Below are positions 44,736 to 53,998 of a DNA stretch of 64,000 bases, one piece after another. The stretch comes from Streptomyces sp. TS71-3 (lineage in GTDB: Bacteria; Actinomycetota; Actinomycetes; Streptomycetales; Streptomycetaceae): positions 1,860,001-1,924,000 of the forward strand of contig NZ_BNEL01000003.1 in NCBI RefSeq assembly GCF_018327685.1, given 5' to 3'. The notes under the pieces are model-generated. The model ran no database searches, was not told the DNA's origin, and was given only the letters and a program-made list of their open reading frames with translations. Positions within the stretch are counted from its first letter, which is position 1. Each line of letters begins with the position of its first letter. Made by a program: the position numbers and the translations under genes.

Positions 44736-47224
44736 TGACCACCTCCCAGGCGCCGGGGTCCGGCGACCGCGCCGAGCGTCCCCGCCCGTCCCGCACCAGC
44801 ACCCGCATGACCCCCGCGGGGCTGCCCACCGGCCTCACCCAGGGCTCCCGCGCCAAGGGCGGCATCGGCGAGTCCACGCTCCGCCCGGACGGCGTCCTCA
44901 AGGTCACCGGGGAGTTCGCGTACTCCTCCGACATGTGGCACGAGGACATGATCTGGGGGCACATCCTGCGCTCGCCCGTCGCCCACGCCGAGATCGTCTC
45001 CGTCGACACGTCCGAGGCGCTCGCGCAGGCGGGCGTGTACGCGGTCATGACCTACGACGACCTGCCCACCGGCGTGAGGCACTACGGCCTGGAGATCCAG
45101 GACACCCCCGTCCTCGCGCACGACCGCGTCCGGCACCACGGCGAACCCGTGGCGCTGGTGGCCGCGGACCACCCCGAGACCGCGCGCCGGGCCGCCGGGA
45201 AGATCAGGGTCGAGTACCGCGAGCTGCCCGTGGTCACCGACGAGGCCTCGGCCCTGGCCCCCGGCGCACCCGTCCTCCACCCCGGCCGCACCGACGCCCA
45301 CGCCCCGTACGCCGGGCACCCCAACGTCGTGCACCGCCAGCCGATCGTCCGCGGCGACGTGGCCGCGGCGGCCCTGCGCGCCGATGTCGTCGTGAGAGGC
45401 GACTACACCTTCGGCATGCAGGACCAGGCCTTCCTCGGGCCCGAGTCCGGGCTCGCGGTGCCCGGCGAGGACGGCGGCGTCGACCTGTACGTCGCCACCC
45501 AGTGGCTCCACTCCGACCTGCGGCAGATCGCCCCGGTGCTCGGCCTGCCCGAGGAGAAGGTGCGGATGACGCTGGCCGGCGTCGGCGGCGCCTTCGGCGG
45601 CCGCGAGGACCTGTCGATGCAGATCCACGCCTGCCTGCTCGCGCTGCGCACCGGCAAGCCCGTGAAGGTCGTCTACAACCGCTTCGAGTCCTTCTTCGGC
45701 CACGTCCACCGCCATCCCGCGCGGCTGCACTTCGAGCACGGCGCCACCAGGGACGGCCGGCTCACCCACATGAAGTGCCGGATCGTGCTGGACGGCGGCG
45801 CCTACGCCTCCGCGTCCCCGGCCGTCGTCGGCAACGCCTCCTCGCTCTCCGCGGGGCCGTACGTCGTCGACGCCGTCGACATCGAGGCGCTCGCCCTCTA
45901 CACCAACAACCCGCCGTGCGGCGCGATGCGCGGCTTCGGCGCCGTGCAGGCCTGCTTCGCCTACGAGGCGCAGATGGACCGGCTCGCGGCGGAACTCGGC
46001 ATGGACCCGGTGGAGTTCCGGCAGCGCAACGCCATGGAGCAGGGCTCGCTGATGCCCACCGGGCAGCGCGTCGACTCGCCCGCGCCGGTCGCCGAACTGC
46101 TGCGCCGGGTCAAGGCGCTGCCGATGCCGCCCGAGCGGCAGTGGGAGACCACCGAGGGCGCCGACATCCGCCAGCTGCCCGGCGGGCTCTCCAACACCAC
46201 GCACGGCGAGGGCGTGGTGCGCGGCGTCGGCTATGCCGTCGGCATCAAGAACGTCGGCTACTCGGAGGGCTTCGACGACTACTCCACCGCCCGGGTGCGC
46301 ATGGAGGTCATCGGCGGCGAGCCGGTCGCGACCGTCCACACCGCGATGGCGGAGGTCGGGCAGGGCGGCGTCACCGTGCACGCCCAGATCGCGCGCACCG
46401 AGCTGGGCATCTCCCGGGTGACGATCCAGCCCGCAGACACGCGCGTGGGCTCGGCGGGATCCACCTCAGCGTCCCGCCAGACGTACGTCACCGGCGGCGC
46501 CGTCCGGGCCGCCTGCCAGAAGGTGCGCGAGGAGGTCCTCCGGACGGGCCGCCGCAAGTTCGGCACCCACCACCCGGCGTGGGCCACCGCCGAACTGCTG
46601 CTGGAGGGCGGCAAGGTCGTCACCGGCGGCGGCGAGGTGCTGGCGGACCTCGCGGACGTGCTCGGCGACGACGCCGTGGAGACGGAGCAGGAGTGGCGGC
46701 ACCGCCCCACCCGGCCCTTCGACCCCCGCACCGGGCAGGGCGACGGGCACGTCCAGTACTCGTTCGCCGCGCACCGCGCCGTCGTCGAGGTGGACACCGA
46801 GCTCGGCATGGTGAAGGTCGTCGAGCTGGCCTGCGCGCAGGACGTCGGCAAGGCGATGAACCCGCTCTCCGTCGTCGGCCAGATCCAGGGCGGCGGCATC
46901 CAGGGGCTCGGCATGGCGGTGATGGAGGAGATCGTCGTCGACCCGGTCACCGCGCGGGTGCGCAACCCCTCCTTCACCGACTACCTCATCCCCACCATCC
47001 TCGACACCCCGACCCTCCCGGTCGACGTCCTCGAACTCGCCGACCCGCACGCCCCGTACGGGCTGCGCGGCGCGGGCGAGGCGCCCACCCTCTCGTCCAC
47101 GCCCGCCATCCTCGCCGCCGTCCGCGCCGCCACCGGACTGCCGCTCACACACGCGCCCGTCCGGCCGGAACACCTGGTCGGCGGCGCACCCGCCGGCACC
47201 CCGCAGGGGCCGCCCGGCGACTGA
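44735..47224 (+). CDS. Xanthine dehydrogenase molybdopterin-binding subunit
   Basis: 829-aa large subunit binding the molybdenum cofactor. Landmarks: LRPDGVLKVTGEFAYSSDM, the Moco-binding glycine stretch VGGAFGGREDLSMQIH, GAMRGFGAVQACFAYEAQMDRLA, the helix AEVGQGGVTVHAQIA, and the active-site glutamate in LRGAGEAPTLSSTPAI. With the other two subunits it should oxidise hypoxanthine and xanthine towards urate using NAD+. The PucR, permease and XdhC neighbours support purine over another hydroxylase substrate. ATG 44735 has GAGGAGGA upstream. Confidence 0.93.
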   Translation: MTTSQAPGSGDRAERPRPSRTSTRMTPAGLPTGLTQGSRAKGGIGESTLRPDGVLKVTGEFAYSSDMWHEDMIWGHILRSPVAHAEIVSVDTSEALAQAGVYAVMTYDDLPTGVRHYGLEIQDTPVLAHDRVRHHGEPVALVAADHPETARRAAGKIRVEYRELPVVTDEASALAPGAPVLHPGRTDAHAPYAGHPNVVHRQPIVRGDVAAAALRADVVVRGDYTFGMQDQAFLGPESGLAVPGEDGGVDLYVATQWLHSDLRQIAPVLGLPEEKVRMTLAGVGGAFGGREDLSMQIHACLLALRTGKPVKVVYNRFESFFGHVHRHPARLHFEHGATRDGRLTHMKCRIVLDGGAYASASPAVVGNASSLSAGPYVVDAVDIEALALYTNNPPCGAMRGFGAVQACFAYEAQMDRLAAELGMDPVEFRQRNAMEQGSLMPTGQRVDSPAPVAELLRRVKALPMPPERQWETTEGADIRQLPGGLSNTTHGEGVVRGVGYAVGIKNVGYSEGFDDYSTARVRMEVIGGEPVATVHTAMAEVGQGGVTVHAQIARTELGISRVTIQPADTRVGSAGSTSASRQTYVTGGAVRAACQKVREEVLRTGRRKFGTHHPAWATAELLLEGGKVVTGGGEVLADLADVLGDDAVETEQEWRHRPTRPFDPRTGQGDGHVQYSFAAHRAVVEVDTELGMVKVVELACAQDVGKAMNPLSVVGQIQGGGIQGLGMAVMEEIVVDPVTARVRNPSFTDYLIPTILDTPTLPVDVLELADPHAPYGLRGAGEAPTLSSTPAILAAVRAATGLPLTHAPVRPEHLVGGAPAGTPQGPPGD

Positions 47225-47237
47225 ACGCGGCCGTGCC

Positions 47238-47263
47238 CCGGTGCCGGCGCCATCCGGCACCGG
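47238..47263 (+). terminator. Hairpin after the xanthine dehydrogenase genes
   Basis: CCGGTGCCGG pairs perfectly with CCGGCACCGG across a 6-nt loop, 14 bp after the stop. It may reduce read-through into the permease gene, which has its own ribosome site. Confidence 0.6.
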
Positions 47264-47389
47264 ACGCAGCCCGCGCCCGCGCGTGAACCCCTGGGGCCGT
47301 CCCCCCGGGCCGTACCACATCCCCACCCCGTCCGGCCGCCGCAGCGCGCGCCGCCGCGGGTGGCCCTGTGAACCTCGGGAGGAGGCACG

Positions 47390-48835
47390 ATGACCCGGCA
47401 ACCGGTAGGACACCCCGCCACCACCGTCGCACCCGCGCCCAGGACGGCCGCCGGCCCCCTGGACCGCTACTTCCACATCACCGCCCGCGGCTCGACCCTC
47501 GCCAGGGAACTGCGCGGCGGCGCCACCACCTTCATGTCGATGGCCTACATCCTGCTGCTCAACCCGGTGCTCCTCGGCGGTCCGGACGCCGCCGGGCACA
47601 CCCTCGGCAGAGGGGCCCTGATCACCGCGACCGCCGGCGCCGCCGCCTGCGCCACGCTCCTCATGGGCCTGGTCGGCAGGGTCCCCCTGGCACTCGCCGC
47701 GGGGCTGTCGGTGTCCGGCGTGCTCTCCGCGCAGGTCGTGCCGGAGACGACCTGGCCGCAGGCGATGGGCCTGTGCGTGATCTACGGCGGCGTGATCATG
47801 CTGCTGGTCGTCACCGGGCTCCGCGAGCGGATCATGAACGCGATCCCGCCCGCCCTGAAGCACGCCATCACCCTCGGCATCGGGCTGTTCGTGGCCCTGA
47901 TCGGCTTCTTCAAGGCGGGCTTCGTCCACCAGGGCAAAGGCACCCCCCTCACCCTTGGCCCCGGGGGCGAACTCACCGGCTGGCCCGTGCTCCTCTTCGC
48001 CTGCACCCTCCTGCTGACCCTCGCCCTGACGGCCCGCCGGGTGCCCGGCGCCGTCCTCATCGGCATCGTCACGGGCACCGCCGCCGCGGGCGCGCTGAAC
48101 GCCCTCGGCGTGATCGACCCGGGCCAGTGGGCGGCCGGCGCACCCGAACTGCACGGGAACGCCCTGTCGGCGCCGGACTTCGCGCTGCTCGGGCAGGTGC
48201 GGTTCGACGGGTTCGGGCAGGTCGGCGCGGTGACGGTCACGATGATCGTGTTCACCCTGGTGCTCGCCGGGTTCTTCGACGCGATGGCCACCATCATCGG
48301 CGTCGGCGCCCAGGCCGGCCTCGCGGACGACCGGGGGCGGATGCCGGGACTGTCGAAGGCGCTGCTCGTCGACGGTGCGGGCGGCGCCATCGGCGGTCTC
48401 GCGGGCGGCTCGGGACAGACCGTGTTCGTGGAGTCCGCGACGGGGGTCGCCGAGGGCGCGCGCACCGGGCTCGCCTCCGTGGTCACGGGCCTGCTCTTCG
48501 CGGCCTGCCTGTTCGTCGCGCCGCTCACCGCGATCGTCCCCCAGGAGGTCGCGTCCGCCGCCCTGGTGGTCATCGGTGCGATGATGATGACAAACGCACG
48601 GCACGTCGACTGGGCCGACCGCGGTACCTCGGTGCCGGTCTTCCTGACCCTCGTGATCATGCCCTTCACCTACTCGATCACGGCGGGGGTCGCGGCCGGG
48701 GTGATCTCGCACGTGGTGGTCAGGGCCGCCCAGGGCCGGGCCCGCGAGGTCGGCGCGCTGCTGTGGGGGCTGGCCGCGGTCTTCCTGGCCTACTACGCGC
48801 TGCACCCGCTGCAGAGCGCGCTCGGTGTGCACTGA
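47390..48835 (+). CDS. NCS2-family purine permease (AzgA/PbuG-like)
   Basis: 481-aa membrane protein with about 12-14 hydrophobic segments, of the AzgA-like branch that imports guanine, hypoxanthine or adenine by proton symport. Landmarks: DRYFHITARGSTLARELRGGATTFMSMAYILLLNP, LMGLVGRVPLALAAGLSVSG, VLAGFFDAMATIIGVGAQAGL and GGSGQTVFVESATGVAEGARTGLASV. ATG 47390 has GGGAGGAGG upstream. It fits the purine block by supplying substrate to xanthine dehydrogenase. Confidence 0.9.
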   Translation: MTRQPVGHPATTVAPAPRTAAGPLDRYFHITARGSTLARELRGGATTFMSMAYILLLNPVLLGGPDAAGHTLGRGALITATAGAAACATLLMGLVGRVPLALAAGLSVSGVLSAQVVPETTWPQAMGLCVIYGGVIMLLVVTGLRERIMNAIPPALKHAITLGIGLFVALIGFFKAGFVHQGKGTPLTLGPGGELTGWPVLLFACTLLLTLALTARRVPGAVLIGIVTGTAAAGALNALGVIDPGQWAAGAPELHGNALSAPDFALLGQVRFDGFGQVGAVTVTMIVFTLVLAGFFDAMATIIGVGAQAGLADDRGRMPGLSKALLVDGAGGAIGGLAGGSGQTVFVESATGVAEGARTGLASVVTGLLFAACLFVAPLTAIVPQEVASAALVVIGAMMMTNARHVDWADRGTSVPVFLTLVIMPFTYSITAGVAAGVISHVVVRAAQGRAREVGALLWGLAAVFLAYYALHPLQSALGVH

Positions 48836-49004
48836 GCACCGGGGGGCTACCCGAGGTGCGGGCCCCCGGGTCCCCCGGGGCGCACGGCCGTCCGCACACA
48901 TCCGGCCACCGGGGCCCCGGCACCGGCGCACAGCACATCACCGCGCCGCCCGGCCCCGGCGGGCCCCACACCGCACACCCACCCCACCCGCACAGGAGGC
49001 GGAC

Positions 49005-50234
49005 ATGCTGGACATCGCCGAGGAACTGCACCGGTGGGTCGAGCAGGGACGCGAGTTCGCCGTGGCCACGGTCGTCGCCGTCGGCGGCAGCGCACCCCGG
49101 CAGCCGGGTGCCGCGCTCGCCGTCGAAACCGAGGGCACCGTCATCGGGTCGGTCTCCGGCGGGTGCGTGGAGGGCGCCGTCTACGAGCTCTGCCAGGAGG
49201 CACTGATCGGCGGCGGCTGTGTCGTGGAGCGGTTCGGCTACAGCGACGAGGACGCCTTCGCGGTAGGCCTCAGCTGCGGCGGCGTCATCGACGTCCTGAT
49301 CACCCCGGTCCTCGCGGACTCCCCGGCGCGCGGCGCTCTCGCCGCCGCCCTGTCCACGGCGGCCGGCGGCGGCGCGACGGCCGTGGGGCGCCTCGTGGCA
49401 CCGCCCGGCCTGCTCGGCCAGGCCCTGCACATCCGGCCCGACGGCTCCCATGAGGGCACCCTCGGCGCCGGCGACGCCCTGGACCGTACGGCCGCGGCCC
49501 ATGCGCGCGCGATGCTCGACGCGGGCCGCACGGGGAACGTGGAACTGCGGGGCGGGGCCGGCGAGAACGCCCGGGGGGCGCAGGTGGCCTGCGTGGATCC
49601 CTCCGGCGAGCCGCTCACGCTCTTCGTGGAGTCCTCGGCGCCGCCGCCGCGCATGATCGTGTTCGGGGCGGTCGACTTCGCCGCCGCCCTGGTGCGGGTC
49701 GGTGCCTTCCTGGGGTACCGGGTCACGGTCTGCGACGCCAGGCCCGTCTTCGCGACCAGCGCGCGCTTCCCCGACGCCGACGAGGTCGTGGTCGAGTGGC
49801 CGCACCGCTACCTGGAGCGCACCGAGGTGGACGGGCGCACGGTGCTGTGCGTGCTGACGCACGAGGCCAGGTTCGATGTGCCGGTGCTGGCGCTGGCGCT
49901 GCGGCTGCCGGTCGCCTACGTCGGCGCCATGGGCTCCCGGCGCACCCACGAGGACCGGGCACGCCGGCTCGCCGAGGCCGGCGTCGGCGACCGGGAGCTG
50001 GCACGGCTGCGCTCGCCCATCGGCCTGGACCTCGGCGCCCGCACGCCTCAGGAGACGGCGGTGTCCATCGCCGCGGAGATCGTCGCCCACCGCCGCGGCG
50101 GCACCGGCGCCCCGCTCACCGGGGCGCGGACGCCCATCCACCGCGACATCGCGCGCGAGTCTTCAGCGGCGTCGGCGTCGGCGGCGTCGACGGGGCCGGG
50201 GCGGCAGGGCGGGGCGGTGCGCACGGTGCCGTGA
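49005..50234 (+). CDS. xdhC: XdhC family maturation factor
   Basis: 409-aa protein of the XdhC/CoxI family, which binds molybdenum cofactor and inserts its sulfurated form into xanthine dehydrogenase. Two domains: the XdhC/CoxI N-domain (VATVVAVGGSAPRQPGAALAVETEG, IGSVSGGCVEGAVYE, GLSCGGVIDVLITPV) and a Rossmann-like C-domain (RMIVFGAVDFAAALVRVGAFLGYRVTVCDARPVFAT, VAYVGAMGSRRTHEDR, SPIGLDLGARTPQETAVSIAAEIVA). The extreme C-terminus is Ser/Ala-rich. ATG 49005 has CAGGAGG upstream. It closes the purine block. Confidence 0.93.
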   Translation: MLDIAEELHRWVEQGREFAVATVVAVGGSAPRQPGAALAVETEGTVIGSVSGGCVEGAVYELCQEALIGGGCVVERFGYSDEDAFAVGLSCGGVIDVLITPVLADSPARGALAAALSTAAGGGATAVGRLVAPPGLLGQALHIRPDGSHEGTLGAGDALDRTAAAHARAMLDAGRTGNVELRGGAGENARGAQVACVDPSGEPLTLFVESSAPPPRMIVFGAVDFAAALVRVGAFLGYRVTVCDARPVFATSARFPDADEVVVEWPHRYLERTEVDGRTVLCVLTHEARFDVPVLALALRLPVAYVGAMGSRRTHEDRARRLAEAGVGDRELARLRSPIGLDLGARTPQETAVSIAAEIVAHRRGGTGAPLTGARTPIHRDIARESSAASASAASTGPGRQGGAVRTVP

Positions 50235-50368
50235 CGGCCGGGGGACGCGGCGGTGCCGGCCCCGCGTCATGGCCCTTTCATGGCGATCGGGCGCCGCTGC
50301 GACCTGCGCGATCGAGGCCGGGGCCGCATGCTGGTCTCGACGACCCTCGGTGACGTTGGAGTGACGGT

Positions 50369-51862
50369 ATGGGACGGGTGCCGGGCTGGCCGGTGGTTCT
50401 GGGCACGGGAGCGGCGGCCGTTGCGGCCGGTGCCGTACTGACGACGGGCGCGGTCGCCACGGCGGCGCCCGCCCTGCGGCCGGCGCCGGCACGGGCGACC
50501 GCAGTGACGGCGGGCAGGCACACGGGGCCCGCACCGGCGGGCAGGCACACCGGCTCCGCGCCGGCCGCTTCTCCCGCACCCGCCTCCGCGCGCCCGCCCG
50601 CCGCGCGTCCCGCTCCTGCCGCCGGCTCTCCCCCTGCCGCGCGTCCGCCTGCCTCTGCCGCCCGTCCCGGCGCCTCTGCCGCCCGTCCGGCTGCCGCCGT
50701 CCGGGTGGGAGCCGCGGCCGGTGCCCGCGCGACCAAGGCCCCGCATGCCCGCGTAGCCAAAGGCCCGCGTGCCCGCCGCCTCTACGCCCCCGCGCCGACC
50801 TCCGGTGCGCTGCGCCAGGCCGCGGAGCTGAGGCTCGCGGGGCGGCTCGCCGAGGCGGCGGGCGTGCTGGCCATGGCACGTACCCCGCGGGCGGTGTGGC
50901 TCACCGGCGGCAGCCCGGCCGCGACCGAGCGGCGCGTGCGGGCCGTGATGCGGGCCGCGACCCGCCAGCGCGCCGTGCCCGCCCTCGTCCTCTACGACGT
51001 GCCCGGCCGCGACTGCGCGCGGTACTCGGCGGGCGGCGCCGCCGACGGAACCCGGTACCGGGCCTGGATCGACGCGGTGGCCCGCGCCCTGGGCGGCGGC
51101 CCGGCCCTGGTGGTCCTGGAGCCGGACTCGCTCGCCCTGCTGCCCAGCGAGTGCGCCGGGACCCGTGCCGCGGAGGCCGGCCCGGCGGAAGCCCGGACGG
51201 CCGCGCGCTACCGCGACCTCTCCTACGCCGTCGGGGCGCTGGCTGGACGCCACGGCACCCGGGTCTACCTGGATGCCGGCCACCCCGCCTGGCACAGCGT
51301 CAGGGACATCGTGCCGCGGCTGGTCAGGGCGGGCGCCGGCCGGGCCGCCGGCTTCTCCCTCAACGTCGCCAACTTCCAGCCCGACGAGGCCGTCACCTGG
51401 TACGGCTCCCTGGTCTCCTCCTGCCTCGGCTACGCGGCACGGGGCGGCGACCCCGCCGACTGCCCCGACCAGGGCACCCCGCACGACCGCGCCCGTGCCT
51501 GGCTGGCCGCGCACGTCCCCGCGAAGCCGTCCGCGCTGCCCCACTTCGTCGCCGACACGGGGCGCAACGGCCAGGGCCCGTGGAGCGCGTCCCGGGCGGG
51601 TTCGCCGGCCCCGGAGGACTGGTGCAATCCGCCGGGCCGGGGCCTGGGCGCACGGCCGACGCTGCGCACCGGCGACCCGTTGGAGGACGCCCGGCTCTGG
51701 ATCAAGGTCCCGGGCGAGTCGGACGGCGGCTGCCTGCGGGGGACGCAGGGCCCCGCCGACCCCAGGCGCGGCACGCCGGACCCGCCCGCGGGCGCCTGGT
51801 TCTCCGAGATGGCCCTGGAACTCATCCGCGGGGCACGCCCGCCGGTGCTCGGGGGAGTGTAG
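50369..51862 (+). CDS. Secreted glycoside hydrolase family 6 protein
   Basis: 497 aa. A signal peptide covers residues ~1-33 (WPVVLGTGAAAVAAGAVLTTGAVATAAPA), then an Ala/Pro/Arg-rich linker of about 100 residues with AGRHTG and ARP repeats. The GH6 domain follows: PRAVWLTGGSPAATERRVRAVM, VLYDVPGRDCARYSAGGA with the catalytic aspartate of the D-C-A motif, VVLEPDSLALLP with the second aspartate, RVYLDAGHPAWH, ADTGRNGQGPW and WCNPPGRGLGARPT. GH6 enzymes cleave cellulose with inversion. No cellulose-binding domain is seen, and a CebR box is not found upstream. Confidence 0.92.
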   Translation: MGRVPGWPVVLGTGAAAVAAGAVLTTGAVATAAPALRPAPARATAVTAGRHTGPAPAGRHTGSAPAASPAPASARPPAARPAPAAGSPPAARPPASAARPGASAARPAAAVRVGAAAGARATKAPHARVAKGPRARRLYAPAPTSGALRQAAELRLAGRLAEAAGVLAMARTPRAVWLTGGSPAATERRVRAVMRAATRQRAVPALVLYDVPGRDCARYSAGGAADGTRYRAWIDAVARALGGGPALVVLEPDSLALLPSECAGTRAAEAGPAEARTAARYRDLSYAVGALAGRHGTRVYLDAGHPAWHSVRDIVPRLVRAGAGRAAGFSLNVANFQPDEAVTWYGSLVSSCLGYAARGGDPADCPDQGTPHDRARAWLAAHVPAKPSALPHFVADTGRNGQGPWSASRAGSPAPEDWCNPPGRGLGARPTLRTGDPLEDARLWIKVPGESDGGCLRGTQGPADPRRGTPDPPAGAWFSEMALELIRGARPPVLGGV

Positions 51863-51962
51863 GACCGCGAGGGCCTTGGAGCCCCGGGTTTTCGGGCGCG
51901 GCAGGACGCGGCCGGGGGCTGTGCGGTGTGCGGCTCACCCGTCCCGGCGGTCCCGCCAGGGC

Positions 51963-52457
51963 TCAGTCCCGCAGCAGCCGATCCATCGCCCGTCCGAACA
52001 CCAGCCGGCACGCCGGCGCGAGCAGAGGGTCCAGGAACCGCGGCAGCGCGCGCACCCGCGCCTCCTCGCGCCAGACGACCAGGGCCCCGGCGGCGCTCGG
52101 CCGGACCTCGATCTCGGCCCGGCCCCTGATCACCTCGCCGAGCTTCTCGAGGTGGCAGAGTCCGGCGGCGCCGTCCGCGGGCGGCTGCCAGAGCGTCACC
52201 TTCATCGGGTCGTCGAACCCGAGACGCGCGGCCCCCGTCCACCGCAGCACGGCCGCCACGGGCCGGGTGCGCCCGAGCCGGGAGTGGGCGGGACCGGTAC
52301 GCGCCACGAAGACGGTGCCCTCGCGCGTCGGCGCGGGTGTCATGACGACCATCCGGGTCAGCGGCACCGCGCCGCCGTGCCGCTCCCACCGGGTGACACG
52401 CCGCCAGGTCTCGGCTGGGGGATGGGGGGAGTCCCGCACCACACGGAAGAGGACCAT
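51963..52457 (-). CDS. SRPBCC (START-like) family protein
   Basis: 164-aa soluble protein with the helix-grip pattern of polyketide-cyclase/START-like proteins: the N-terminal PAETWRRVTRWERHGGAVPLTRM, alternating strands (GTVFVARTG, MKVTLWQPP, GRAEIEVRPSAAGALVVWREEARV), and a long C-terminal helix (FLDPLLAPACRLVFGRAMDRLL). ATG 52457 lies 6 nt after a TACCAT -10-like element, so a leaderless mRNA is likely. The ligand is unknown. Confidence 0.8.
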   Translation of the reverse strand: MVLFRVVRDSPHPPAETWRRVTRWERHGGAVPLTRMVVMTPAPTREGTVFVARTGPAHSRLGRTRPVAAVLRWTGAARLGFDDPMKVTLWQPPADGAAGLCHLEKLGEVIRGRAEIEVRPSAAGALVVWREEARVRALPRFLDPLLAPACRLVFGRAMDRLLRD

Positions 52458-52642
52458 CACGCGATGGTAGGCGCCGCAGGTGCCGGAGCGGGCGGTACGC
52501 GGCCGGCCGCGCGCCACGCACGCCACCACTGGCCCGGCGGGCCGATCGTGCCCGTGCGGCAGAGCCGCGTGACGATCCGGCGCGTCGCGCCCAAAGGGGG
52601 CCTCTCCGCCGGCGGTTCACCTCCGGCGCGTCGTGGTCGCTC

Positions 52643-52975
52643 GCGCAGTTCCCCGCGCCCCTTTACATGCGCGGGGTGGAGGTACCTCCCACGTCCTCAA
52701 AGCAGTGGGGGAGCGAGCACCGACGACGCGCTTGCGCTGCCGCAGCGGCGCGAAGCGCCCGGATAAGGGGCGCGGGGAACTGGGCGAGCAACCACAAGGC
52801 ACCCGAGCCGTCACCACCCACCGGCAGTCCCCTTTGGAGGCGCGAAGCGCCCGGATAAGGGGCGCGGGGAACTGGGCGAGCAACCACGACGCACCCGAGC
52901 CGTCACCACCCACCGGCAGTCCCCTTTGGAGGCGCGAAGCGCCTGGACAAGGGGCGCGGGGAACTGCGCAAGAAG
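52643..52975. repeat. 92-bp array: one inverted and three forward copies
   Basis: An inverted core lies at 52643-52661; forward cores start at 52767, 52859 and 52951, exactly 92 bp apart. The unit is nearly identical to the one at 39.66-39.95 kb but in reverse orientation, including the 'cacccgagccgtcaccaccc' and 'ggaggcgcgaagcgcc' modules. The array fills 52458-53035 downstream of the deacetylase gene; nothing else is seen there. Confidence 0.92.
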
Positions 52976-53035
52976 CCACGACGTATCCGAGGCATGCCGT
53001 CCGGGGGCACCCCGGTTCCCGGCCGCGCCCGCGGC

Positions 53036-53920
53036 CTACGGCTTGTAGACCGTCCCCGGCTCCGCATCCCCCGGCGCCAGCAACTGCGGCACCGTGACGA
53101 ACACGTACCCCCGTGCCTTGAGGGCGTCGATGATGCCCGGCACCGCCGGCACCGTGCCCCGGTAGATGTCGTGCAGCAGGATGATGCCGTCCCGGCCCGC
53201 CTGGTCGAGCACGCGCTTGCGTATCAGGTCGGAGTCGGTGGTCAGGTAGTCCTTCGCGGTGACGCTCCACAGCACCTCGGCGAGGCCCAGCTGCCGGCAG
53301 ATGTCGTTGACCGTCTTGTTCGTGCGGCCCTGGGGCGGGCGCATGAGCGTGGGCTTCCGGCCGGTCAGCTTCTCTATGGCCGTGTCGGGGCGGGTGAGCT
53401 CCGCGCGCACCTCGTCGGGCCTGATCCGGGTGAGGATCCGGTGGTCCCAGGTGTGGCTGGCGACCTCGTGGCCCTCGGCCGCCATGCGCTTGACCAGGTC
53501 CGGATAGCGCGCGATGTGCTTCTTGCCGAGCAGGAAGAACGTCGCGTGGACGTGCTTCTCCTTCAGGATGTCCAGCAGCCGCGGGCTGTTCGCGCTGGGT
53601 CCCGCGTCGAAGGTCAGCGCGATGCACTTGGCCTTGCGGCAGTCGACGGCGCCGAGCGGAGCCGGGTGGTCGGGGTCGGCCGCGGCGCGCGCGGCGCTGG
53701 GCGCGGTCGTGTCGTAGCGCGTGCAGCCGGTGGTGGCCAGGACCAGGGAGAGCGCCACCGTCAGGAGCGTCCCCGCTCGCCGCGCCACCGCCCGCCGCCC
53801 GGCCCGGCGCGCCGTCCCGCCCCACGCCGACCGGGCCGGCGAACCGGCACCGCGTCTCCGGCGTCCGCTCACCCCGAATGCGTTGGATGTGCTGAATGCG
53901 TTCTTGGTCGAATCGAGCAT
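53036..53920 (-). CDS. Polysaccharide deacetylase lipoprotein (NodB domain, CE4)
   Basis: 294 aa. After a basic N-terminus (GRRRRGAGS, RRAGRRAVARRAG), LLTVALSLVLATTGC forms a lipoprotein signal. The NodB domain shows motif 1 as ALTFDAGPSANS, where the second aspartate of the usual TFDDGP is alanine; motif 2 SHTWDHR with both metal histidines; motif 3 MRPPQGRTN; and LLHDI. The enzyme should remove acetyl groups from cell-wall or extracellular glycans. ATG 53920 lies 7 nt after a TATAGT -10, so the transcript is probably leaderless and under the operator at 53926-53962. Confidence 0.88.
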   Translation of the reverse strand: MLDSTKNAFSTSNAFGVSGRRRRGAGSPARSAWGGTARRAGRRAVARRAGTLLTVALSLVLATTGCTRYDTTAPSAARAAADPDHPAPLGAVDCRKAKCIALTFDAGPSANSPRLLDILKEKHVHATFFLLGKKHIARYPDLVKRMAAEGHEVASHTWDHRILTRIRPDEVRAELTRPDTAIEKLTGRKPTLMRPPQGRTNKTVNDICRQLGLAEVLWSVTAKDYLTTDSDLIRKRVLDQAGRDGIILLHDIYRGTVPAVPGIIDALKARGYVFVTVPQLLAPGDAEPGTVYKP

Positions 53921-53925
53921 GCGGA

Positions 53926-53962
53926 TCACTATACACGCGGTGTATACGTGGAGTGTATAGTG
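53926..53962 (-). promoter_or_regulatory. Promoter/operator of the deacetylase gene with TATACAC palindrome
   Basis: TATACACGCGGTGTATA (53930-53946) is a perfect 17-bp palindrome, and a third half-site GTGTATA follows at 53953-53959; the outer arms CACTATACAC/GTGTATAGTG are also perfect. The minus-strand -10, TATAGT (53933-53928), lies inside it. A repressor dimer here would cover the promoter; the regulator is not adjacent. Confidence 0.7.
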
Positions 53963-53998
53963 GCTGAAAACGATCCTTGAGGCCAATCACGGGTTTCT

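Noticed and set aside
46466..48931. Long minus-strand open frame opposite the xanthine dehydrogenase and permease genes
   Set aside because: Antisense to strongly supported genes; His/Asp/Gly-rich shadow translation.
50235..50368. Search for a CebR box upstream of the GH6 gene
   Set aside because: No TGGGAGCGCTCCCA-like palindrome is present between xdhC and the GH6 start.
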